Shown here: piece by piece, positions 11,790 to 23,003 of the stretch
How the letters are laid out: every line of letters begins with the position of its first letter
Numbering within the stretch: position 1 is the first letter of the stretch
Origin: Daucus carota subsp. sativus
Taxonomy: Eukaryota > Streptophyta > Magnoliopsida > Apiales > Apiaceae
DNA: 64,000 nucleotides
Assembly (NCBI RefSeq): GCF_001625215.2
Contig: NC_030387.2
Span: 39,765,606 to 39,829,605, forward strand
Direction: 5' to 3'
Made by a program: the position numbers and the translations under genes
Notes under the pieces: generated by a model
Database searches by the model: none
What the model was told of the DNA's origin: nothing
The model's input: the letters and a program-made list of their open reading frames with translations, nothing else

Positions 11790-13215
11790 ACTTCTACAGT
11801 GGAGAGAGAGAGAGAGAGAGAGATCCAAAATACATATGATTTAAAAATTCCTTCGTTAACATCACCAAACTCATACCTTCATCAAGAGAGTCCACTTGAA
11901 TTACTTGCGCTTTAATAAAATGACTTCTCAAGTTTAGCCTGTAATCAGCAAACTTGATCTGATGGACAACAAAGCCTCTACCAGTTGCTCGATACTGCAG
12001 TTTGTGAGTTACAGTAAATATACAATTTACTCCTAAGAAGTTAAAATGATGAAATATTCTCGACACATATATGACAGCAACAAATACGTACTTTTGCTCC
12101 TCCGTGCAGAATGGTACATCAATAATGGGTTCTAGTACCCAGGGAGAATATGTGAAAGAATGAGCAAAGATGAAGCTGCATTGTAATATAGCTGAAAACA
12201 GCCTGCAAAAAACAAAATATTTATAACTGACCCACAAACGTTTACACCAGAGAGCATGAATTCGTAATATCAATCTATAGTGTAATGACAAACAAGTTGA
12301 ACCGTGAATTGTATTCACAGGCTCAAACCCCTACAAGAATGTGATTATTGGATTGAAATTAACATCAGTACTTGCATATGTAACCTTGAGACACCAGATA
12401 ATATAAATATTTAGGAGGAATATTTCAGCTTGTCCACAATTTTACCTGTTCATAAACTAAAACAACTAGCAAGCATAATACATTCAAAGCCTTCAGATTG
12501 GCAAATACATTTAGAAGAGCAACTAAAGTATTTATAAAACAGGTTATTGCTACAGAAAACATGCTCCTTAGCTTAAACAGAATAGCTTCACTTGCAACAA
12601 AAAATAACCAACCTATAAATCACTGAATTAGTAATCAGCACAAATCTTCACACAGAATGCTAATTTGAATTGTAAGAATATAAAGCAAACTTACATAATG
12701 GACTATGGTTAACTTCACACTAATAATTATACTGAGATGAGCACCTAAAGAGAAATGATAAATCAGTTTTTTTTTCATGACAACGAATCTTATTTTTCGA
12801 GGCACCAGAATAAGTATGATTAAAATGAAAGTATATACCAAATATAAATTCACAAAATTAATTCATAAAAAATAGATACCGAGCATTCACGAAATTAATA
12901 CATAAAAAAATGGATACAGAATGAGCACCACTAACTTTAGAGGATAGGCTAGAACACGTCCCAATGTCACAAAACTAGTCTCTCGGTTGGACATAAACCA
13001 GGCCAAAGAGTACACACTGCATTCAGATATAATACACATACATACCAACACAGTAAAGATTAGAGACATGTCATTACAAGGAGGCAAGAGGAAAATTATA
13101 CAAGGATGCCAGACCCTGTCAAAACATGCTCTCTCACACCAAGAATGGTTGGAGGGCGAATGCCATGATTTCCTCAAAAGTTCATCAAGAAGATTCTTAA
13201 TTTCATAGCCTCTTC
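11790..13215 (-). pseudogene. Callose synthase (glucan synthase-like) remnant, right copy
   Basis: This has the same colinear minus-strand blocks as the left copy: QDNYLEEA and PPTILGVREHV, then SLAWFMSNRETSFVT with RVLAYPLK, then YRATGRGFVV. The frame breaks in the first block are shared by both copies, so decay preceded the duplication. A 7-bp segment near 11,847 is kept here and deleted in the left copy. Confidence 0.75.
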
Positions 13216-13429
13216 AAGGTAATTGTCCTGTCCATTGCTTTTCACAAAAAAAAAAAGGCGATATATGAGAAAGACCATAAAAACATATTAAAAAATTAAA
13301 TCAATTTCAAATATAAGTAATGCACATAAAACATATCCACGAGTATAGGTTCCATAGTTCTCACAGAAAAACCATGTAGACTAAATTTCCAAAATATGTG
13401 CCTGCAATGAATATTTATGTCAACAAAAA

Positions 13430-15080
13430 AAGATAAAAACCTACCATCCAGTGGCCTGACCGAGGACTAGGACATCCTTTAAAATTTAGTTGTTCCCATT
13501 TATTGGTTTTCAAGTCCAACATCCAGAAGTCCTTCCAAAGAAAATTTCTTAACTTAAAGCTAAAATATAAGTGCAAAAAGAAAGTCACTTCTGTAGTAGG
13601 TGGTACACTTTCTACCTTGAAGTGGTTGAAACGCTCTTGATTGGGAGAGGTAAATTTACCACCTATGAACCAACAAACCAGAGTTCTATATCAGTCAACA
13701 GGAAAGTGCAAAAACCGGCAAGCCATGAGTCATAAATTGTATATGTCAATTAGCCACAGGCAGATAAATACAATGGTATAGATGCATAGCAAATACATTA
13801 GTAAGCATGGGGATACGAAAATTCAGCAACTCCTAAAATATGGATATTCGGCAAATATTAAAAATATGTACTATGTATATATTTCGAGAGTTACATTTAT
13901 ATTTAAACTAAAGAGTCAAATAAATAAGTTCATCATCCTTGATAATTACAACTGCAGTTAAGTGATTAACTACTCAACTAATTACAGAATTATTTATTTA
14001 ATAAGAATCCCCGGGAACCCTAGAATCCCCAAGAATCGAGTACGCAATGCCTGGATGAGTGAAGAATCACTGCTTCTTATCAAATGTATATGACTGTAAA
14101 TAGTTGTTTTACCATAAATGGAAAGACATTCTTCCGGGAAACAGCGTGATAAGCACCGCGATGTGGTGGACTGTCACGGCTGGATATTAATTTCCACTCA
14201 TTCTTGTCAACATCGTATCGGTAAAAATCACCGTACAACACATATGGCTGCAATAACCCCACATCATGTAATCAGTTTCAATCTAGACATGTTCATCAAC
14301 ACTCCTACTATTATATGTATATTGACATCACTCTCAAACCAGAATTCATTTTTTGCATAACTACACGACAACACCAACATTGACACTCATTCCATACAAA
14401 CAAAAAGTGGAAAATTGATCAAACACGTCAGATAAAAGAAAGTACAAGCTCAATTCCAAGCTTAAATCTACTAATTATAAAACAATTGGATTGAGAAGAT
14501 GGTGCAAGCACATTATCTTCAACGTTAACTTCTTTCTTCTTAGATTCCTCTATTTGTATATTCAACTACTTATTCACAACCACAAACACACAGTAACCAC
14601 ATCAACTTCAAGCAAAAACGTGACACACACATATAATTTACACATCGAAATAGTCACCAGATGCTAGCAAATTTGATGATTCATAAAATTGCACACACAG
14701 TAAACACGTCTACTTCAAGCTAAAATCTCCCTCTCTCTCCCTCTCTCTCTCCCTCCCCCCTCTCCCTCTCTCCCGCTGCCTCTCCCTCCCTCCCTCCCTC
14801 AGTTTACAACAACACTTGCAAAAGCACATTATCAGTAAACACACATTGAAAGTCCTCTCTCTCCCTCTCCCCCTCTCTCTCTCCCTCCCTCTATCTCTCT
14901 CTCTCCCCCTTCTCTCTCACACACAGAGTAAAGTAATAATGACAAGCTATTAGATGATTGACATTTGACAATTAGAAGAGCAATAGAGAATGAAGAGTGC
15001 GTGTGCATAAGTGTACCAGTATAGCATCATCGATGTCGTCTCCGGGGAGAGTTTTTACGATTTTCGACAAGATTTTTTCA
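13430..15080 (-). pseudogene. Kelch-repeat protein (KLHDC4-like) remnant, right copy
   Basis: Blocks on the minus strand are LPGDDIDDAIL, IEESKKKEVN, VLYGDFYRYDVDKNEWKL with SSRDSPPHRGAYHAV (open from 14,262 to 14,080) and KDFWMLDLKTNKWEQL with CPSPRSGHWM. The YGDFYRYDV block is intact here but broken in the left copy. Sequence after SRKN is degenerate, one exon runs into a stop where a kelch strand should continue, and the C-terminal half is absent. The 5' flank now abuts a retrotransposon. Confidence 0.72.
14727..14925. repeat. CT-rich low-complexity tract, right copy
   Basis: This is the partner of the tract at 4,808-4,990, with different repeat numbers. Confidence 0.9.
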
Positions 15081-15152
15081 AATGTGTTTTGGACTACGGT
15101 GCGTTTAAACGGGCCGGATCGAATTTATTAAATATACAAATTATGGAAAAAA

Positions 15153-15157
15153 AAAAT
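15153..15157. other. Target-site duplication, left (AAAAT)
   Basis: AAAAT immediately precedes the LTR and matches 20,141-20,145 exactly. Confidence 0.85.
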
Positions 15158-15332
15158 TGTAATGGAAAGAGATAGAATTTCTATTAACTGGTAAGAGAAT
15201 TACAGAGAGAGAGTTGAGGAAGAACAGAAAATGGAGACTAGAACTGATTTAACAAAACGCTAACTACTACTTCCACCATCTTCCACTTTATAACCACATT
15301 TCCCGCCTAAAGTACTAACTAATTCCCTAACA
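15158..15332 (-). repeat. 3' LTR of the chromovirus
   Basis: This 175-bp terminal repeat, TG...CA, is identical by eye to 19,966-20,140. It is the 3' LTR because the element reads on the minus strand. Confidence 0.95.
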
Positions 15333-15345
15333 AGTCCTCCCCCTT
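15333..15345 (-). other. Polypurine tract
   Basis: On the minus strand AAGGGGGAGGACT directly precedes the 3' LTR, as expected for the plus-strand DNA primer. Confidence 0.8.
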
Positions 15346-15361
15346 AACAACAAGCTTGTCC

Positions 15362-18300
15362 TCAAGCTTGAAATTCTGGAAATTGGTTGGAAATAAAATT
15401 GCAGTCCTCCCAAGAAGCCTCAGCTACACTTAAGTCCTTCCATTTAATCAGCCACTGCACCACAGTCTTGTCTCCTCTCAGCACTTGTCTTCTCTGCAGA
15501 ATGTTCTCTGGAAATAACACCATCACCTCCTCTTCATCATATTCTGGTAAAGTTCCAGCCACAATAGGAGCTTGTCCCACATGTTTTTTTAACAAGGACA
15601 CATGGAATACAGGATGAATTTTGCAGTGATCTGGAAGCCTCAATTTATAAGCAACCTCTCCAACTTTTTCCTCCACCTGAAATGGTCCAAAGAACCTAGC
15701 AGACAATTTTAATGAACTCCTATCAGCCACAGATTTCTGCCTGTATGGCTGTAATTTCAAATAAACCCACTCTCCTTTCTGGAACTGTCTCTCAGTTCTC
15801 TTCTGGTCTGCATAGTACTTCATTCTCTGCTGAGCTTTAATTAAATTCTCTTTGAGTTGTTTTAACACTTGCTCCCTCTGAACCAGCAATTCTCAGCAAC
15901 TGGAATTATCATATCTTGCAGATTTCCTAGACTGAATGTGATTGGTTTAGTCCCATATAATGCTTCATAAGGAGTCAGGCCCAGGCTGGTATGAAATGAA
16001 GTATTGTACCAATACTCAGCCATCCCTAACCATTTCTTCCAAGTACATGGTCTGTCTCCAGCAAAGCACCTCAAATATGCCTCCAAACACTGGTTTAACC
16101 TTTCAGTTTGTCCATCACTCTGGGGGTGATAAGCTGAAGTAAAGTTTAATTGCACTCCCAATTTTTCAAACACAGAAGATCAAAATTTACTAGTGAAAAT
16201 CTTGTCTCTGTCACTCACTATTGTGGTTGGTAACCCATGCAATCTGAAAACTTGATCCAGAAAAATGTTGGCAATCTCTTCTGCATTAAAAGGATGACTC
16301 AAGGCAATGAAATGTCCATATTTGGACAGCCTATCTACCACAACCAGTACTGCATTTGCACCCTCAGAATCTGGTAATTTTTCAACAAAATCCATAGAAA
16401 TATCTTTCCATACAGCTGTTGGTATAGGTAAAGGTTGCAGCAATCCTGGATATGAATTGTGCTCAGATTTATATTTCTGGCATACTTCACAGGTTCTAAT
16501 CCACTCAACTACATCTTGTTTCATTCCTGGCCAATAGAATACTGTCTTAATTCTCTGCAAGCAAGCATTCTGTCCTGAATGTCCCCCTAAAGATGAATTG
16601 TGTAAAGCTGATATCACTTGTTTCCTGACTTCTCCTGAACTTCCCAAATATATTTTGTTTCCTTTCTTAAGAATGCCTTGCACAATTTGAAACTCTTTGT
16701 TGCTTTCAGAATCCAACAATAACTGAGAAATAATGCCTTGACAGGTTTCATCTCCCTCATAGCTGTTCAAGACCTGTTGTAACCACACAGGTTGAACCTC
16801 TGAAATTGCAGCCATTCTTACTATACTTTCTTCTCTGTTAACTGGTTCTTGGTGTACTACTCTAGAAAGAGCATCAGCTGCTGAATTCTCCACTCCCTTT
16901 TTATACTGAATCTCATAGTCTAATCCAAGCAATTTAGACAACCACTTATATTGTAAAGAAGTGTGAAGTGGCTGTTCCAACAAATACTTCAAAGACTGAT
17001 GATCAGTCTTTATAATAAAATGGTGACCTACTAAGTAGTGTCTCCATTTAGTCACTGCTAGAACTAAAGCCAACAACTCTTTCTCATACACAGAAAAACC
17101 CATATTCTTTTTATTGAATGCCTTGCTAAGATAAGAAATTGGTTTTCCTTGTTGCATCAATACAGCTCCCATCCCAGTAGCACTAGCATCTGTCTCTACC
17201 ACAAATGGTATTGAAAAATTTGGCATGGCTAGTACAGGTGCCTCACACAGAGCTGCTTTCAATTTCTTAAAAGCTTCAGTGGCCTGATCATCCCATTTAA
17301 ATCCATCTTTCTTTAGTAATTCAGTCAAAGGTTTAGTTATCACTCCATAATTTCTTATAAACCTCCTGTAATATCCTGAAATTCCCAAAAATCCTCTTAA
17401 TGTCTTAACTGAATCTGGAACTGGCCATTCAACAATACTTGCAATTTTACTGTGATCCATACTTACTCCTTTGTCTGAAATCAAATGGCCCAAATATTCC
17501 ACAGATGTAGTAGCAAAAGAGCATTTAGATTGCTTGGCAAACAATTGATTTTCTGCTAACAATTCCAGCACTAAATCTAAATGTTTCACATGTTCTTCTA
17601 AGCTTGAACTGTAAACAAGTATGTCATCAAAAAAAACCAGAACAAATTTCCTCAAAAATGGCTGAAATACCTGATTCATAAGTGATTGAAAAGTGGCTGG
17701 AGCATTGGTTAATCCAAAAGGCATAACCACAAATTCAAAATGACCATGATGAGTCTGAAAGGCTGTTTTATATGTGTCTACTGGTTTGACTAAAATCTGA
17801 TGATAACCAGCCCTCAAATCCAGTTTAGAAAACACTTTAGCTCCATGCAATTCATCCAACAACTCATCAATGTTAGGTATTGGAAATCTGTCTTTAATGG
17901 TCAATTTATTCAGGTGTCTGTAATCCACACAAAACCTCCATGTATCATCTTTTTTTCTGACCAATATTACTGGAGATGCAAATGGACTATTACTGGTTTT
18001 AATGATCCCACTATCCAACATCTGCTGTACTTGTTTTTCAATCTCAGATTTCTGAGAGTGTGGATACCTATATGGTTTGAGCTTGAATGGAACAGACCCT
18101 TCTTGTAAGGGTATCTCATGATCTACAGATCTGTTAGGAGGCAACCCTTCTGGAATTTCAAACACTGCAGAATGCTTCTTGATAATAGGATTTATCATGT
18201 CTGAAATTTCTTGTTTCTCCTCTGCTACACATAAATTTTCCTTCAACTTCTGCTGTGCTAAATTCTTATTTAACAACTGTAATTCTTTTCCTCTCACCAA

Positions 18301-19932
18301 CTGTATAGTTGCTTCCTCTACCCTCCCATTAAGCAGCATCTGTTCACCTTGCTCACCTTCTGCATTTAACTTCAAATATAATTTCTTGAAGTCAAATAAG
18401 ATAGGACTGAATTGTTCCATCCAATCCACTCCTAATATCAGATCCCAACCACAGATATCAATTATTCTCAAATCAAAAAGAAATTCATATTGTTGAACTT
18501 TCCATTTGACTTTAGGTACATAGAATTCACTAACTACTTTCCTTCCATCAGCCAATTGAACAGATATCTCTTTGCATTTAACTCTTTCCAATTGTAATTT
18601 CTTGGCTATTTCACTGCTCACAAAACTTAATGTACTCCCTGTATCAGTTAGAATCCTAATACCCTGATTCTGCAATACTCCTTCTAATGTAATTGTCTTC
18701 CTGTGTATTTTCTCAGACAATGCATTTAGTGAAATCTCAGCTACAGTGCCTTCCTCTTCTTCCTCCAGTACTTCACTCAACAGATCATGCTCTCCTTCTT
18801 CTACCAACATGAATGTATACTGTTGATTTTTACATTGGTGGCCCTGTGAAAACTTATCTCCACATTTATAACATAAATGATTATTCCTTCTATACTGGAA
18901 TTCTTCTGGAGATATCTTCTTGAAATTATCTTTCCCTCCATTACTAAGTCCCCCTTCCTTAGTTGTAACTTCCTTCTCCACACTTTTCTTTTCCCCACCA
19001 ATCCATTTTGTACTAACACTACTCACTGTCTTCTTGGTCTCAGATTTCTTAACCAAGATTTCTACAGTTTGTTCTTGATATTGAGCAATTTCAATGGCAT
19101 CTAACAGTGTCTGTGGTTTCATCAGCCTTACCATTGGTTTGAGTTCTCCTTTTAAACCTGAGATAAAACTAGAAATGAAATACACTTCCTCCAAATGAGG
19201 ATTCCTAGCCAACACTACAGATTTAAGTTCTTCAAACCTTTCTACATATTCCAAAACTGTGCCCCCTTGACACAATTTATTGAATTCCTCTTGCTCATCC
19301 AGACCCCCTTTCTTCCCAAAACGTTTAACAACTGACTCACAAAAATCATTCCAAGACAAATCATCATTAACCAATTTCATACTCTGAAACCAAACATCAG
19401 CCTTCCCTTCCAAAAACATTTCCACAAATTCGAGTTTAGTCTTGTCACTAACCTGATTGATCAAGAAGAACTTATTACATTTACGCACCCATGATCTTGG
19501 ATCATCTCCATTGAAACTGGGAATTTCCATCCTTGGCTGACGCAATTGGCACTTGAAAGTCCCATCTGAATGAGAATGAACACCCCCATTCTCCTTATTC
19601 TGAGATTGAGATCCTGGATTAGGTATAATTGGGGTTCGATCAATGAACATTTCTCCATCTCGACCTACATGTTTGGTGAGATTTAGTCCCTTAACAACAC
19701 TCCCAATTCTTGCATTAATCCGCTCCTCCATTGTAGAATTGTACAATTCAATCTTAGCATCACAATTTGTAACAATCGAAACCAACTGATCTATCTTGCT
19801 GATAATCTTGGACTCCATAGCCGAAGTACTCTGCTCAATTTGCTTGTGACAAGCTTTGCTAACTTCCTGAAGCTTAGCATCTATATCACGCCATGAATCT
19901 TCAGTAGACCTAGAACGAGTAGTCGCAGCCAT
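15362..19932 (-). pseudogene. gag-pol polyprotein of the chromovirus, interrupted twice
   Basis: The ORF starts at ATG 19,932 and runs 1,250 residues to a TGA at 16,180. In order: coiled N terminus, Gag (about 130-300), CCHC knuckle CYKCGDKFSQGHQC (354-367), protease DTG (430-432), RT with FDD (768-770), RNase H (Asp near 915), integrase zinc site (His1111, His1118, Cys1148, Cys1151) and the first two catalytic Asp (1181, 1241). The TGA falls nine residues after Asp1241, in place of an expected tryptophan. The same frame continues to about 15,890 and carries the catalytic Glu region (HPQSDGQTERLNQ). A one-base frameshift then leads to the last part (15,362-15,889), which ends in a chromodomain (WLIKWKDLSVAEASWED). 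The copy cannot make a full integrase. Confidence 0.92.
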
Positions 19933-19950
19933 GTCGCCGGAGAAACGAAC

Positions 19951-19963
19951 GGCTCTGATACCA
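19951..19963 (-). other. Primer-binding site for initiator Met tRNA
   Basis: Minus-strand TGGTATCAGAGCC, two bases inside the 5' LTR, is complementary to the 3' end of plant initiator tRNA-Met. Confidence 0.9.
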
Positions 19964-19965
19964 CT

Positions 19966-20140
19966 TGTAATGGAAAGAGATAGAATTTCTATTAACTGGT
20001 AAGAGAATTACAGAGAGAGAGTTGAGGAAGAACAGAAAATGGAGACTAGAACTGATTTAACAAAACGCTAACTACTACTTCCACCATCTTCCACTTTATA
20101 ACCACATTTCCCGCCTAAAGTACTAACTAATTCCCTAACA
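19966..20140 (-). repeat. 5' LTR of the chromovirus
   Basis: 175 bp, identical by eye to the other LTR. It is followed on the plus strand by the AAAAT target duplication. Confidence 0.95.
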
Positions 20141-20155
20141 AAAATACATAACAAA

Positions 20156-20220
20156 AAGATGCTGGGCTTATCTCAAAGTAAAAAAGATGCTGGGCTTATC
20201 TCAAAGTAAAGATGCTGGAC
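20156..20220. repeat. 28-bp tandem repeat (about 2.4 units)
   Basis: AAAGATGCTGGGCTTATCTC plus AAAGTAA is repeated with period 28, and a third partial unit begins near 20,209. It lies just outside the retrotransposon. Confidence 0.85.
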
Positions 20221-23003
20221 TTAGCAAGCCGGAAAACAATGAGTTGAAAGCATTATGGAGCAGCCCAACTAAAGTTCATATATTGGGCCCGTTAGACTAT
20301 AGGAATTCGGGATCAGGGAGGAATGATATAATATCATAGAATTTTTTAGGAATATCTCGATAAGTTAATAATTATCAATATATTTTTAAATTTTAGTTCT
20401 GACATATGTATGTTGAATAAATTAATAATATTAATAGATAATTTTTTTGATAACAAGAGACTACTAATTTATCGAGTTGTACAGAAAAAGATTATGAACT
20501 CGTCGGATTTTAAAGACTTTATTACACCCACTACCTTCCTCTACTATCTAAAATCTGTTATTAAATATTGATGAGTCCCGCCACTTCACCCACTTTTAAA
20601 CTAAACTTATTATTTTTTTCCTATGTTCTAAAAGTCGGTGATTAATCACGATTAATCACCGATTAATCTCTGTTCCGTAACTCACTGAACTGATTAAATA
20701 TCCGATTAATCACTGATTAATCTGATTAATTCCGATTAATCCTTGTTCCGTGAGTTCACTGATTAAATCCAATTCCCGCTTTTTACAACACTGTTTTTTT
20801 CTTAATCTCCTTAATCTCCGTGAAAGTCAAACCGAAGGGAGTACATAATTTCAGCTACATGGACCAAACGACCGGTCGTAGTCCGCTCTCATTTAGTGTC
20901 TGCACAGCTGCAACAGTGAATATCTTACCCCAGATTCTAAAATTACTACACTGTACGTTGTGTGTTTGTCTCTAAATCAATAAGTGAGCAAACCTAATTT
21001 GTGGTACAAGGGACAATTTGCCATAAAGCTGAGCGTACGTAGAAAAATTGGGTCCAAAAACACTGGAGAGCAATGGCTCAGTCCGCTTATAAGTCTCCCT
21101 TCACTTTCATGTTTTTAACTAAATTCATGTATACCACAATTTTCTCACACCTAAAAGTGATAGCAATGTTTAATCCATGTCACTTTGACAGCGATTTGCT
21201 TAATTATTCCAGATAGTAACGCTTTTGTTTTTATTGGCTAGCTTTGAATTTTAATGCGGGATTGAGAATAGTACTACTCTCAACTGTATTTTAAAGTTGT
21301 CAGAGCTCATCATGAAATTCTAATAATTCAATGTTATGAGGGACAATCCAGCAGTAAATATTGGGTTCGAATTTTCGATTCTATTCGATTTTTTTAGAAA
21401 TAGATAAATTATGAACTCATCTTTTTAATGATAGGAAAATTTTTATCTGATTTTTTCAGAATATCCTTAAAAAAGCAACTTTCCTCCCTCGTAGGGTTGT
21501 AATTTGGGCCGAGCGAGTAAAGTTTGGAGTCGGCGTAATTTGAATCATGTTAAACGAGCCGGCTCATTTAACTTAATTAGTCAAAAGCTCTGCCCGAACT
21601 CGGACTTGTTTAATTTTACGAGTCGAGTCGAGCGTACTCATTTAGCTAAATGATCTGGTTTTAAAGAGTTAGTCGAGCCGGATCATTCAATTTGACACTT
21701 AATCGAGGCTAACTTTTACATGAACTCGGCTGGTATAATTTCACGAGTCGAGTCAAGCCGACTCCTTTAATTAAACAAAATAGAATTTAAGTTCCAACTT
21801 GACTCATTTAACTAAAAGAGCCCAGTTAAACAAGTTTGAGCTCGCGTGCTTCTGGACACCTCTACTCTTTTGCACCGTTCTGAGCTAAAAGAAGATGTGA
21901 AAGCACTGTTGATAACAAGCGAAAATGAGTATTAGCAAGATTTTCTAACTAATAATTAGTTCATAAACTGCATGGCACACCAGTAGTTGTCAATTGTCAT
22001 GCTCTTTACGAACAAGGTCCCTCAATAATGTTATTAAAATCTATAATACTATGATAAATTATCATGGCAGTGACTGGAGATAATATATGCCAAAAATCCA
22101 AGTATAATATATTTCCAAGTAGCTCAATTTTACACCAGACTTTGCATGGGCCAAAGCATGGATGATTGGTTTAGCCAATTTCATGTACATTTTTGATTTC
22201 TACTGTATTATTAATATCAGAGACAGCCTGGCTTGGTATGGCCTTATTCCCCTATTTCAGTCTCACTGTATTTTAGCCTCGTTACAAAATTTCTCTGGTT
22301 TTCTTCGATTTCGTCGAGTCGTAGCTGAGGGACAAATCTTAACACAACGAAATATACGGATTTGGGAATGATTTATGATTTTCTTCGATTCAGTCGAGTC
22401 CTAGTTGATGACAAATTGAATAAGATCTGGAAATGATTTATGTTGAACTGTTTCCGAGTCCTACACCAGTCCCGAGCAATAAAAAACACATTTTTTATGA
22501 ATGTAGAAAGGACCTTGAAAAGAAAATTTTTATGCTTTTTTAAAAATCTTTATCAGCTCCCAACTGTCTCTGCAGGGCGACCCACCACATTAATGAATAT
22601 TTTATATTTCAATCCTCAAGAAAAAACACCATGTGCAAGCACTCCAGCAGCATTACAGAGTAAGAATAGTGGGAAAGAGAGCTCACCAAATACTAGTATA
22701 CTTGCTATCAACTTGCCTTTTTTATTTATTGGGATGCTCTTTTTTTTTTAAAAAAATTTATTACACAAAGATCTTAGCCAGATCACTGCAGAAATGTCTG
22801 TCTAGTACTATGCTTTCTTAATGATATCAGTCAAACTTACTCAGATATCACAACCCTTCTCATCATATCCATATTTAGCCGGAAGATTTAGTCGGGATAT
22901 ACTGAGTACGTTTGGTTGATATCGTTCGTGTAATGCTGCATCAGTGAGTACCGCATATTTCTGCAGCATTGTTTTGTTTTAGTGTGTAGTTTTTGACTGC
23001 AGA
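20221..23003. other. Non-genic region with dispersed repeats
   Basis: No supported gene was seen. 20,620-20,800 is rich in CGATTAATC motifs and matches a diverged copy at about 46,835-46,945. 21,490-21,870 is a GAGCCG/CGAGTCG-rich dispersed repeat with weakly matching ends (TAGGGTTGTAATT and GGACACCTCTACTC), perhaps an old MITE. The rest, including the upstream region of the receptor kinase, shows no clear regulatory motif. Confidence 0.6.

Larger units (their letters stand above)
9911..15155. repeat. Right copy of the segmental duplication
   Basis: This is a near-identical direct repeat of 1-5,215. The same order is kept: CCCH zinc-finger exons on plus, then callose-synthase-like and kelch remnants on minus, then a CT-rich tract. 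Homology ends at about 15,150, next to the retrotransposon insertion. Most differences are single bases or changes in microsatellite length, so the duplication is young. Confidence 0.95.
15158..20140 (-). mobile_element. Ty3/gypsy chromovirus LTR retrotransposon (Reina-like size), 4,983 bp
   Basis: The 175-bp LTRs (15,158-15,332 and 19,966-20,140) start TG and end CA. By eye they are identical. A 5-bp target duplication AAAAT is present at 15,153-15,157 and 20,141-20,145. A primer-binding site and polypurine tract lie inside the LTRs, and the coding order is gag, protease, RT, RNase H, integrase, chromodomain on the minus strand. RT before integrase marks Ty3/gypsy, and the chromodomain marks a chromovirus. 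Short length and short LTRs fit the Reina clade. It inserted at the edge of the duplicated block, upstream of the kelch remnant. Confidence 0.95.
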
